A stretch of DNA of 54,398 nt, taken from NCBI RefSeq assembly GCF_030464365.1, contig NZ_VCYI01000017.1:1-54398 (forward strand), given 5' to 3'. A program made the position numbers and the translations under genes. This document shows positions 15,886-24,138 of the stretch, piece by piece. How positions within the stretch are numbered: the stretch's first letter is position 1; every line of letters starts with the position of its first letter. The notes beneath the pieces were generated by a model. The model ran no database searches. It had not been told where the DNA came from and saw only the letters and a list, made by a program, of their open reading frames with translations. This DNA comes from Methanoculleus methanifontis (GTDB lineage Archaea; Halobacteriota; Methanomicrobia; Methanomicrobiales; Methanoculleaceae).

Positions 15886-17388
15886 CTACGCCCGAAAAGG
15901 CGCGGCTGCATTCCCCGGGACGACCTTCCAGACCCTCCCGGTCGCGGTGGACGGATCCGGCCCGGCAACGCCGGTCGTGAGGACGTAGAGTTCCGACTCT
16001 TCATCCTCACCGAACCCCAGGAGGAAGGCCTCTCCCGTGGGCGTCACGTTGAGCCTCTGCACGCTCCACATCGCAACGTCCCCGGCCGTGAGGTTCGCCG
16101 CAGAGTCCGGGAACGCCGATGCGTTCCACCCGGGCGGGGGCGTCGCGGCGAGCAGGATGACGTCACCGGGGATGAAACCGTCGCTCCAGTAGCCGAAGAC
16201 GTAGCGTCCAGAAAGCTCCGGGAGCGCCGTGCCGTTGTAGACCCGGCCGCCGACGATGACGTCACCCAGGTCACGCCCGCCCTCGATGATCGGGCCGACC
16301 AGAGGCTCTCCGAGATGGCCGACGGCCTCGCAGGCCATCGGGGGCGTCTGGAAGTCAAAGAGGTCGAAGCAGTGGGTTCCCTCCCGGAGGCGCCACCCGT
16401 AGTTGCCGCCGCTCACCACAAGCGAGACCTCCTCAAAGAGGTTCTGGCCGGCGTCCGCCACAAAGAGGTTACCGGCGTCGTCAAACGAGATGAAGGCCGG
16501 GTTTCGGAAGCCGTAGGCGTAGACCTCAGGCGGGACGCTCGTGTTCTCGACGAACGGGTTGTCCGACGGGATACCGTAGAGGGTGCCCGCCGCCGTCCGG
16601 GTAGCGTTCTCCACGTCAATCCGGAGCACGCTGCCGTAGATGTTTGTGAGATCCTGGGCGTTCCCGATCTCCGGGGTGTGGCCGGTGCCGCTGTCGCCCG
16701 CTCCGCCGCCGTCCCCGAGCGGCACGTAGAGGTAACCGTCACGGGGGTTGAAACCGATGCTCCCGCCGTTATGGGTGGGCTGCGGTTTGTCGATCTCGAT
16801 CAGAATCTCCTCGGAGGTCATGTTGACCCGGTCGGGGTTCGTGGGGTCGACCCGGAACGCAGAGAGGCAGTTCGTGCTGTCCCAGCCATCAGGCGCCTCC
16901 TCGCGGAGGGGCGCGGTGTAGAACACAAAGACCCGCCCGTTCTCCCCAAACTCGGGGTGGAAGGCGATCGAGAGGAGACCGCGCTCGTCGAACGTCGGGT
17001 TGAGGTCGGCCATGCGGTCGCGGACGTCCAGGAACGGTTCCTCGACGAGGGTGCCGTTCGGAGCGATGATCGAGACCGTCCCGACCTGGTCGACGACAAA
17101 GAGCCTGCCCGAATCGTCGCCGGCATCCGTCAGCATCAACGGCGCGACGAGACCTTCGACCACGGGCTCGAGGCTCACGTTGAACGTCTCCCCGGCAAGC
17201 GGGGTGGTCGAAGTGCCGTTTTGGTACTCCGCCGCGTAGGGTGACCCGGCGTTCGTCAGGTCAGCGGCCGGGACGGTCGCGTTCTCTGTGAGATCGGTTC
17301 CACCGCCCGGGTGCACCCCGGCCCCGGCAACGCCTGCCAGGGCGAGGAGCACGAGAGCGGATACCAGGATTGCGGTTATTCGTGCCAT
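15886..17388 (-). CDS. Secreted glucose/sorbosone dehydrogenase-like protein
   Basis: 500 aa. A signal peptide (ALVLLALAGVAGAG) precedes a six-bladed beta-propeller of the soluble sugar dehydrogenase type. Hallmarks include LFVVDQVGTVSI, the His-containing LLSIAFHPEFGENGRVFVFY, HNGGSIGFNPRDGYLYVPLGDGG (two chunks of the conserved blade), AYGFRNPAFISFD and GGNYGWRLREG. PQQ is the usual cofactor, but whether it is available here is unknown. It is a tandem paralogue of the gene at 17450-19600 (61-bp gap). It ends at TAG just before an in-frame cupredoxin domain that is fused in the paralogue. Confidence 0.88.
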   Translation of the reverse strand: MARITAILVSALVLLALAGVAGAGVHPGGGTDLTENATVPAADLTNAGSPYAAEYQNGTSTTPLAGETFNVSLEPVVEGLVAPLMLTDAGDDSGRLFVVDQVGTVSIIAPNGTLVEEPFLDVRDRMADLNPTFDERGLLSIAFHPEFGENGRVFVFYTAPLREEAPDGWDSTNCLSAFRVDPTNPDRVNMTSEEILIEIDKPQPTHNGGSIGFNPRDGYLYVPLGDGGGAGDSGTGHTPEIGNAQDLTNIYGSVLRIDVENATRTAAGTLYGIPSDNPFVENTSVPPEVYAYGFRNPAFISFDDAGNLFVADAGQNLFEEVSLVVSGGNYGWRLREGTHCFDLFDFQTPPMACEAVGHLGEPLVGPIIEGGRDLGDVIVGGRVYNGTALPELSGRYVFGYWSDGFIPGDVILLAATPPPGWNASAFPDSAANLTAGDVAMWSVQRLNVTPTGEAFLLGFGEDEESELYVLTTGVAGPDPSTATGRVWKVVPGNAAAPFRA

Positions 17389-17449
17389 AACGGTTACTCC
17401 GCCTGCGCCAGAGCAATCCCCCGGTGCGCTCTAAAAAGGGAGGGGATCT

Positions 17450-19600
17450 CTACTCAACAACGAAGTCGCCGTCCATCGAGGGGTGGACGTCGCACCGGAA
17501 GTAGTAGGTGCCGGGCTCCTCCGGCGCCGTGAAGGTGTAGGTCACCTCCGCCGGGCCGTCGATGATCTCGCCGACGAAGATCTCCTCGGCAGCGGTTGAG
17601 TCGGTGTAGACCGCAACGTTGTGCGGGATACCGGTATCCTGGTTATCAAAGACCATCGTCACGTCCGCCCCCGCCGGGACGGTGATGGTGGATGTGTTGA
17701 AGGCGATGGCTTCGGCCGCGATCCCCATCGTCACGTTCTGGGTTCCGGGGGCGGGGGTGGTCGTCACGTTCGCTGTTGCGGCCGGGGTTGTGGTCACATT
17801 CTCGGTCGCGGCCGGGGTGGTCGTCACGTTCGCTGTTGCGGCCGGGGTTGTGGTCACGTTCGCTGTCGCGGCCGGGGTGGTCGTCACGTTCGCTGTCGCG
17901 GCCGGGGTGGTCGTCACGTTCGCTGTTGCGGCCGGGGTGGTCGTCACGTTCGCTGTTGCGGCCGGGGTGGTCGTCACGTTCGCTGTTGCGGCCGGGGTTG
18001 TGGTCACACCCGCACCCGGAACCACCGTCACGTTCTCGGCCGGCGTCTCCGTCACGTTCGCCGGGACAATCTTCCAGACCGCCCCGGTCGCGTTCCCGGT
18101 GTCCGGGCCCGCGTCTTCGGACGTGAGCGCGTAGAGTTCCGCGTCCGCGTCCTCACCGAATCCCAGGAGGTAGGCGTCCAGGGTTCCCGTGGGCGTCACG
18201 TTGAGCCTCTGCAGGCTCCACATCGCAACGTCTTCGGGAGTGAGGTTCTCCGCGGAGTCCGGGAACGCCGACGCATTCCACTCCGCCGGGGGTGTCGCGA
18301 CGAGCAGGGTGGCGTTCGCGACGTCAAAGCCAGTGCTCCAGTAGCCAAAAACATAACGTCCAGAAAGGTCCGGGAGCGCCGTGCCGTTGTAGACCCGGCC
18401 GCCGACGAAGACGACGCCCAGGTCGCGGCCGCCCTCGATGACGGGGCCGATCAGGGGATCGCCGGAAGAGCCGTTTGCCGGGCAGGTCGCCGGGGGCGTT
18501 TCGGGATTCTCCGGGTCGAAGCAGTGGGTTCCCTCCATAAGCCGCCACCCGTAGTTGCCGCCCTTCGTGACGATCGAGACCTCCTCAAAGAGATCCTGGC
18601 CGGCATCCGCCGCAAAGAGGTTGCCCTCCGCGTCGAACGAGATATAGGCCGGGTTCCGGAGACCGTAGGCGTAGATCTCAGGCGGGACGCTCGCGTTCCC
18701 GGCGAAGGGGTTATCCGCCGGGATCCCGTAGAGCGATCCCGCCGCCGTCGTCCAGGTGGCGTTCTCCGGCGGCTCCGTCACGTTCTCCGCGGTGACGTTG
18801 TCCACGTCGATCCGGAGCACGCTGCCGTAGATGTTTGTCAGATCCTGGGCGTTCCCGATCTCCGGGGTGTGGCCGGTACCGTTGTCGTTCGCCGCGCCGC
18901 CGTCGCCGAGCGGCACGTAGAGGTAGCCGTCACGGGGACCAAACGCGATGCTCCCGCCGTTGTGGTTGGACTGCGGGTTGTCGATCTCCATTAAGATCTC
19001 CTCCGTGGTCGCGTCGACCCGGTCGGGGTTCGTGGAGTCGACCCGGAACGCAGAGAGGCGGTTCGTGCTGTCCCAGCCATCAGGCGCCCCCTCGCGGAGG
19101 GGCACGGTGTAGAACGCAAAGACCCGCCCGTTCTCCCCGAAGTCGGGATGGAAGGCGATCGAGAGGAGCCCGCGCTCATCATACGACGGGTTGAGATCGA
19201 CCATGCGGTCGCGGACGTCCAGGAACGGCTCCTCGACGAGGGTGCCGTTCTCGTCGATGATCGAGACCGTGCCGACCTGGTCGACGACAAAGAGCCTGCC
19301 CGAATCGTCGCCGGCGTCCGTCAGCATCAGCGGCGCGACGAGGTCTTCGACCACGGGCTCGAGGCTCACGTTGAGCGTCTCCCCGGTAAGCGGGGTGGTC
19401 GAGGTGTTGTCCTGGAACTCCGCCGCGTACGGCGACCCGGCGTTCGTCAGGTTCGCGGCGGTGGCCGTTACATTCGCCGCATCTGGAGCGGGCGTCTGCG
19501 TGAGATCGGTTCCGCCGTTCGGGTACACCCCGGCCCCGGCAACACCTGCCAGGGCGAGGAGCACGAGGACGGATATCATGACTACGGCTGTTCGCGTCAT
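17450..19600 (-). CDS. Secreted sugar dehydrogenase fused to cupredoxin
   Basis: 716 aa. Signal peptide (VLVLLALAGVAGAG), then a beta-propeller dehydrogenase domain (about residues 55-515) with the same hallmarks as its downstream paralogue. A linker (about 515-615) is dominated by eight copies of a 10-residue VTTTPAATAN-type repeat. The C-terminal type 1 copper domain has PHNVAVY and FRCDVHPSMDG; the final ligand position Met is followed by Asp where the paralogue has His. A dehydrogenase joined to a copper protein suggests extracellular electron transfer. There is no membrane anchor. Confidence 0.88.
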   Translation of the reverse strand: MTRTAVVMISVLVLLALAGVAGAGVYPNGGTDLTQTPAPDAANVTATAANLTNAGSPYAAEFQDNTSTTPLTGETLNVSLEPVVEDLVAPLMLTDAGDDSGRLFVVDQVGTVSIIDENGTLVEEPFLDVRDRMVDLNPSYDERGLLSIAFHPDFGENGRVFAFYTVPLREGAPDGWDSTNRLSAFRVDSTNPDRVDATTEEILMEIDNPQSNHNGGSIAFGPRDGYLYVPLGDGGAANDNGTGHTPEIGNAQDLTNIYGSVLRIDVDNVTAENVTEPPENATWTTAAGSLYGIPADNPFAGNASVPPEIYAYGLRNPAYISFDAEGNLFAADAGQDLFEEVSIVTKGGNYGWRLMEGTHCFDPENPETPPATCPANGSSGDPLIGPVIEGGRDLGVVFVGGRVYNGTALPDLSGRYVFGYWSTGFDVANATLLVATPPAEWNASAFPDSAENLTPEDVAMWSLQRLNVTPTGTLDAYLLGFGEDADAELYALTSEDAGPDTGNATGAVWKIVPANVTETPAENVTVVPGAGVTTTPAATANVTTTPAATANVTTTPAATANVTTTPAATANVTTTPAATANVTTTPAATANVTTTPAATENVTTTPAATANVTTTPAPGTQNVTMGIAAEAIAFNTSTITVPAGADVTMVFDNQDTGIPHNVAVYTDSTAAEEIFVGEIIDGPAEVTYTFTAPEEPGTYYFRCDVHPSMDGDFVVE
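17761..18000. repeat. Eight tandem 30-bp repeats encoding a Thr/Pro/Asn linker
   Basis: A 30-bp unit is repeated exactly eight times inside the dehydrogenase-cupredoxin gene, differing at a few third-codon positions. Each unit encodes ten residues carrying one Asn-Val-Thr N-glycosylation sequon. In-frame amplification of a sequon-bearing linker suggests a heavily glycosylated stalk whose length can change by slippage. Confidence 0.93.
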
Positions 19601-19633
19601 GGGCCCCTCCTGTCGGGGACGAGCATATAAACG

Positions 19634-21640
19634 TTACCCTACCCGTTCGTAGATCCTGACACCCCCCTCGTCGTAGATGAGACGGAGCCCCTGGTCCGGC
19701 AACCGGACGTCGTAGCGTTCGTGCTCGGGCTCGCCGACGTAGAGGAGGGTTGCGTTGTACTTCTCCATGAGCGCAAGAGATCTCCCGGGATCCTCGTAGA
19801 TCGCCCGGATCTCCGCCGGGCGCTCCGTGTACCAGGCCCCGTTCCCGCGCCACGTCAGTTCGTGGCCGATCTGCCCGAGGATCGTCGGGATGCCGGTAAA
19901 CGACGAGACCCTCGAGTAGTAACCGTAATCCCCGTTCTCCGCCTCGACGATCCGGTGGTCGCCCGGAAGCGTCCGGAGGAAACTGATCGCCGCGGCCTCC
20001 CCGGGCCGCGTGGCCTCGAGGTAGGCAAGCCCGTCCAGGGTGTGGTAGCCCGCCGGAGGATACTCGATCCCGAGAAGCCCCCGGCCGATATCGATCTCGA
20101 GAGCGACCGGGGCGGCGACGAGAGCGATGGCTGCGGCGAGCGCCAACCACCGGGTCGCTGGTACCGATCGGCGGCCCGCAAGCCAGCCGGCGGCGAGGAG
20201 GAGGGCGCCGGTGCCGAGCAGGATCCAGGCGTCGAAGTAGAACTTGAAGATGGTGTTGAACCGGCTGTAGTCGCCCCCGAGCATCTCCTCAAAGTAGAAG
20301 ACCTCGCAGAAGGCGAGCACCGCAAGACCGGCAACGCAGAGGAGGGTCGGGAACGAGCGCTCCCGGCGGAGAAGAAGGAAGGTGAGCGGCACCAGGAGGA
20401 TGGCGAGTGTGGCGTAGCCGGCGGCGAGGGGTGGGAGGGCGACGGCGAGCGCCACCGGGACCCGCCGGATATCGGGGGCGACGGCGGCGTAGATGATCGC
20501 GAGGAACCCGCCCCAGACCGCGAGGAAGGCAAGCGGGTCGGTGGGAGGGAGGCCCCACCCGATCCCGCCGATACCCGCGGGCTCGAGGTGCAGGTAGTAG
20601 GGGAGGTAGACGAGGAACGCGATCGCGGGGACCGCAACGGCGGCGGCAAGGGTGGAGCGGTCCCGCTCGGAGAGGATGAGCACGAGGAGGAAGGCGGCGA
20701 CGATGGGGCCGTAGACAAGCGCGTCCCAGGAGGAGAGGAGCGGCATCGAGCCGATGGAGAGGGCCAGGAGGAGGGCGAGGGCCCCACGCGCCCGGAGCTC
20801 GAGCCCGCCCCACCGGCACCATGCAACCCCGAGGAGGAAGATGAGGAAGACCTGGTTGAAGACGGCCATCTCAAAGGCATGGACGTTGCCGAGGAAGAGG
20901 GAGAAGACCGGGAACTCGACCCGGCCGCCGGGGATGATCCAGTTGGTGTCCTGGAAGGCCGAATAGATGTCGCTGCCCGCGGCGAGGAACCAGGGGATTG
21001 ACGGCGGGACGAGGAGGAGGGCCGTGAGGGGGAGCCACCGCCACCGCGAGAGAAAGAGGTGGCCGAGGGCGTAGAGCATGACAAACGCCGTCCCGTAGAC
21101 CGTGGCCGGGATCAGGTTGAAGGCCACCTCCGACGGGATGGCGGTGACGATGGCGAGCGAACCCATCAGCCAGTGGCCGAGGTAGTAGTAGACCGTGAGG
21201 CGCCCGCCCGCAAACCAGGGATCGAGCGGCGGCACCACGGGCTCGCGGATGATGCTCGCGATGAAGGCGTGGTTCATGTACTGCTCGCTGAAGTAGCCGA
21301 TGGGCGGGTTTGTGAACCGGACGGCAAGCGCAAATAAAAAGCCGACGAGAAAGACCACGTCCCAGAAAAGGAGGCTCTTGATCTCCTTCAGCCGGTAGTC
21401 GCCCCGCCGGATGCCGTATACGGCAAGGCCGGCGAAAATGAGGAGGGCGAGGGCGACCGGGACGCGGAGAAGGCCGCAGTACCAGGTCGCGAGGGCGAAG
21501 AGGAGGAGCGAGGCCGGGTAGGCCGCCGGGTAGGCAAAGTCCCCGAGTGCCGGGCGGAGCCGGGGCCAGAGAGCCATCTGCAGTCCTTTGAGGAGCCCGG
21601 CCCAGAAGAGGACGTCGGACGCCTGCAGGATGAGGTCCAC
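19634..21640 (-). CDS. DUF2298 multi-spanning membrane protein
   Basis: 668 aa with roughly 14 transmembrane helices. Diagnostic features are PPIGYFSEQYMNHAFIASI, then YYYLGHWLMGSLA, and YSRFNTIFKFYFDAW, the aromatic-rich motifs of DUF2298 (YYY) proteins, which resemble GT-C glycosyltransferases. A C-terminal soluble domain contains RIVEAENGDYGYYSRVSSFT and a final nucleotide-free alpha/beta segment. The start is a GTG at 21640. A TATA-like GTATATGCG at 21656-21668 is about 25 nt upstream, consistent with a leaderless mRNA. Possible role in surface glycosylation. Confidence 0.85.
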   Translation of the reverse strand: MDLILQASDVLFWAGLLKGLQMALWPRLRPALGDFAYPAAYPASLLLFALATWYCGLLRVPVALALLIFAGLAVYGIRRGDYRLKEIKSLLFWDVVFLVGFLFALAVRFTNPPIGYFSEQYMNHAFIASIIREPVVPPLDPWFAGGRLTVYYYLGHWLMGSLAIVTAIPSEVAFNLIPATVYGTAFVMLYALGHLFLSRWRWLPLTALLLVPPSIPWFLAAGSDIYSAFQDTNWIIPGGRVEFPVFSLFLGNVHAFEMAVFNQVFLIFLLGVAWCRWGGLELRARGALALLLALSIGSMPLLSSWDALVYGPIVAAFLLVLILSERDRSTLAAAVAVPAIAFLVYLPYYLHLEPAGIGGIGWGLPPTDPLAFLAVWGGFLAIIYAAVAPDIRRVPVALAVALPPLAAGYATLAILLVPLTFLLLRRERSFPTLLCVAGLAVLAFCEVFYFEEMLGGDYSRFNTIFKFYFDAWILLGTGALLLAAGWLAGRRSVPATRWLALAAAIALVAAPVALEIDIGRGLLGIEYPPAGYHTLDGLAYLEATRPGEAAAISFLRTLPGDHRIVEAENGDYGYYSRVSSFTGIPTILGQIGHELTWRGNGAWYTERPAEIRAIYEDPGRSLALMEKYNATLLYVGEPEHERYDVRLPDQGLRLIYDEGGVRIYERVG

Positions 21641-21730
21641 GGCCTGTTATCGGGGGCCCGGGTATATGCGGTTTGTGTCTCCCACAGGGATGATTTAACC
21701 AGGGGTCCCGCCATACCACTCAGCCAGGAT

Positions 21731-22582
21731 ATGACCGAGAGAACGAAGGCCAGGAAGCAGGGGATCATCCGCCTCCGGGAGAAGGGAAACGTCGCCGTCC
21801 GGGGAAAGGTTCGCGCCGGCGTGATGACTGCACCGCAGATGGCCGCGGTATCCCGGATCGCAGAGGAGTTCGGAGACGGTACGGTCGGGCTGACGGCCCG
21901 GCTCAACGTGGAACTCCCCGGCATCGACCGGCGGGACGCGGGAGTGGTTGCAGAGCGGCTCCGGGAGGCAGGGATAGAACCGGGGAGCACCGGGGCGACC
22001 CTCCGGTCGGTCGTCGCCTGCAAGGGCACCGTCTGCCGGCACGGGTGTTACAACACCCAGGGGCTCGCCCGCGCGATCGAAGAGCGATACGGGGGATGCG
22101 ACCTCCCCCGGAAACTGAAGATCTCCGTTGCGGGGTGCCCGAACAACTGCGCAAGGGTTCAGCTCAACGATATCGGGATCATGGGGAGGCGGTTTCCCCT
22201 CTTTGCCGATGAATGCGAAGGGTGCGGGGCGTGCGAGAAGGTCTGCCGGGAGGGAGCCGTCCAGGTCGTGGACGGCAAGGTCCTCTTCTCGGAGGAAGCC
22301 TGCATCGGCTGCGGCGACTGTATCACAATCTGTCCGGCAGATGCGATCGGTGTCGCTTCGGAGGGACTGCGCTTCTTCCTCGGCGGGAGATCGGGCAGGG
22401 TGCTCCGGGTCGGCACCGAGGCCGACGGCCTCATCACCGAAGAAGAGGCGGTCGCGATCGTCGGAAGGCTGCTCGGCTGTTTCCGGGAGAACGCACTGCC
22501 GGGCGAGCGGTTCGGGGAGATGATGGAGCGCGTGGGAAGAGAGACCGTCTTTGCAGCCGCCGGGATGAGGCCGCGGGAGTGA
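21731..22582 (+). CDS. Small siroheme sulfite/nitrite reductase-like protein with two 4Fe-4S clusters
   Basis: 283 aa. The N-terminal half is a single ferredoxin-like/siroheme repeat (GLTARLNVELPGI). Cys97, Cys102, Cys106 and Cys136, Cys140 (CKGTVCRHGC and CPNNC) occupy the siroheme-4Fe4S region. Residues 162-172 (CEGCGACEKVC) and 191-201 (CIGCGDCITIC) are two ferredoxin clusters. It is half the size of canonical subunits, like the dissimilatory-sulfite-reductase-like proteins of methanogens. The Cys97-x4-Cys102 spacing is one shorter than the usual CX5C. No F420-binding domain is present. Substrate unknown. Confidence 0.82.
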   Translation: MTERTKARKQGIIRLREKGNVAVRGKVRAGVMTAPQMAAVSRIAEEFGDGTVGLTARLNVELPGIDRRDAGVVAERLREAGIEPGSTGATLRSVVACKGTVCRHGCYNTQGLARAIEERYGGCDLPRKLKISVAGCPNNCARVQLNDIGIMGRRFPLFADECEGCGACEKVCREGAVQVVDGKVLFSEEACIGCGDCITICPADAIGVASEGLRFFLGGRSGRVLRVGTEADGLITEEEAVAIVGRLLGCFRENALPGERFGEMMERVGRETVFAAAGMRPRE

Positions 22583-22594
22583 GCGGGATTCCGC

Positions 22595-22846
22595 TCACTG
22601 CGGTGCCTTTGTGCTCCGCACACCGTAAGACTCTCTCCCATCCCCGCCCCAGTCCCCGCACTCGGTGACGACCATCCATGTCTCCCGGATCCCCTCCTCC
22701 AGCCGCATGATCCGGGCGGTTCCCCCGAGGCTCTCCTCGACCTCGAAGAACTCCCGCGCCTTCTGCTCGTTGAACGGGCCGTAGCGTTCGATGCCGCCGC
22801 GGTCGCCAAGAACCTCGACCCGGTACTTCAGTCGGGAACCATTCAT
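22595..22846 (-). CDS. Small hypothetical protein (83 aa)
   Basis: Not recognised. Start chosen at the ATG at 22846, with GGTGA (22853-22857) 6 nt upstream; the alternative ATG at 22852 lies against the Shine-Dalgarno. The product has a compact alpha/beta pattern (LKYRVEVLGDRGGIERYGPF, then EGIRETWMVVTE) and a Gly-rich tail. Codon use is typical for the window. It is convergent with the sulfite reductase-like gene, 12 bp away. Confidence 0.6.
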   Translation of the reverse strand: MNGSRLKYRVEVLGDRGGIERYGPFNEQKAREFFEVEESLGGTARIMRLEEGIRETWMVVTECGDWGGDGRESYGVRSTKAPQ

Positions 22847-22857
22847 CGTCATTCACC

Positions 22858-23740
22858 AGATGGGAGAATCGCCTGCAACTGCATAAACCTTGGGGGCACC
22901 GGCCGGAGAAACGGTGAACAGTCCCTTCACCTATACCTCTCAAGGAGGGGCGGATAAATGCCGCAGAGACCGGAGGATACCCCCCTATCCTCATGCAGTG
23001 GACCGTGGTGACCTGCGCACCTGACGATTTTCTTTGGTTGCATCTGGCACGGATTTCATGGGGACTGCGCACCTTCGGTGCTCGTGCTCCTGCCCCCGCA
23101 CCGAACGGTGCTCCAGCTCCGTTCCAGAGGAACGTCGCACCTTCGGCCAGTCGCATATCGCCATGGGGGCGGGGCTGACGGGGAGGGGGTCTCCCCCTCC
23201 CCTGTCTCCACCATACAGGGATCAGCCTACAACCCCACCCCACCCGGCCTCCGGCCTTCCTCCCCCGCCCCGGGGGGGCGGGGGCAGTCATGGCGGTTGC
23301 GATGCCCCTACGGGACATCGCTGGAGAAGACCGAAGATCCTGGACGTGCGATGGACACAACATCCGGAGCACGAGCATCGCCAGATGCGCAACCCGGTGG
23401 AAAGCCGTGCCTCTGAGTTCCCCCTGACTGCAGCCATCTGGAGCACGCGGGTTTCAACAAGGCCGTTATCCACCATTATTTCGGCGTCGACCTTGAGACC
23501 ATCTGGTTCACCATTAAGCGGCAAATTCTCAAACTCCAGGCTCTCCTTGCGGCAACGGCCGGCGAGATATCCTCTGGAGACCACCCACGCATGCCCGTTC
23601 CAACACCCACACAGCGCGGGACTTCCCGTATGAAGGAGAAGCAACCCGGCAACCTTGCTCTCCGGGCCCGGATTGCATCTCATGCGGGCAGGCCGGCAGA
23701 TCGCCGGGGTAAGATCTCGATCACCCCCCAGAGGCCGATG
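22858..23740. other. Gene-free, repeat-bearing stretch
   Basis: About 880 bp with no gene I can support. It contains a copy of part of the window-start repeat (inverted, 23068-23083), a perfect 10-bp G/C hairpin at 23180-23202, and an open but start-less forward frame (23417-23815) encoding a helical segment (AVIHHYFGVDLETIWFTIKR) that might be a gene remnant. Overall composition (runs of C and G, no codon bias) argues against coding. Confidence 0.6.
23180..23202. repeat. Perfect G/C hairpin, copy 1
   Basis: Ten-base arms GGGGAGGGGG and CCCCCTCCCC around a TCT loop. A nearly identical hairpin (same nine-base core, ACA loop) lies at 40750-40772. It is not followed by a T-run on either strand, so a terminator is unlikely. 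It is probably a dispersed repeat. Confidence 0.8.
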
Positions 23741-23744
23741 AGCT

Positions 23745-23760
23745 ACAATATATACTATCC
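23745..23760 (+). promoter_or_regulatory. TATA box of the CxxC-x17-CxxC gene
   Basis: ACAATATATACTATCC contains a strong archaeal TATA element centred near 23752. It predicts transcription start near 23778, about 15 nt before the ATG at 23793. Confidence 0.6.
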
Positions 23761-23792
23761 AGTCATATCTCTACAAGCAGTGTTCTATCTGC

Positions 23793-23987
23793 ATGAGCAA
23801 TCCAATGGATTATAACAGAGGAAACAGAAATTTCGGTGGACCGAGGAACTTCGGCGGCCCCCGTGAAATGACGAAGACCGTTTGTTCAGACTGTGGGAAA
23901 GAGTGCGAAGTCCCCTTCAAGCCGACCGAAGGCAGACCCGTGTATTGCCAGGACTGCCTCCCGAAGCACAGAAAACCCCGGTTCTAA
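23793..23987 (+). CDS. CxxC-x17-CxxC zinc-binding protein (64 aa)
   Basis: The N-terminus is Asn/Gly/Arg/Phe-rich (NRGNRNFGGPRNFGG), an RGG-like tail that could bind RNA. The C-terminus has Cys-Ser-Asp-Cys, exactly 17 residues, then Cys-Gln-Asp-Cys and a basic end (LPKHRKPRF). This is the CxxC-x17-CxxC domain common in archaea and Chloroflexi, a predicted zinc knuckle of unknown role. A preceding TATA box and a following T-rich stretch (23999-24009) suggest monocistronic transcription. Confidence 0.85.
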   Translation: MSNPMDYNRGNRNFGGPRNFGGPREMTKTVCSDCGKECEVPFKPTEGRPVYCQDCLPKHRKPRF

Positions 23988-24138
23988 ACCAATACATTCT
24001 TCTTTTTCGAGAATCGTTAGAGTGAGTCTCCGATTGAGATCGGAGAGCCACGAGACAGTCTTGCCGGATCACCGGCAACACCCAATTCCTCCGGAGCGGA
24101 GCGTCCCGGGGTACCGTGACAACCCCGGGAGAACGGGC

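Noticed and set aside
15768-16010. Minus-strand ORF linking the dehydrogenase and cupredoxin in another frame
   Set aside because: It would explain the junction only by two frameshifts; both real domains already share one frame separated by a single TAG.
22434-23378. Minus-strand ORF of 314 codons across the end of the sulfite reductase-like gene and the gene-free stretch
   Set aside because: Translation is rich in Arg, Gly and Pro without domain patterns, and it overlaps two better supported genes.
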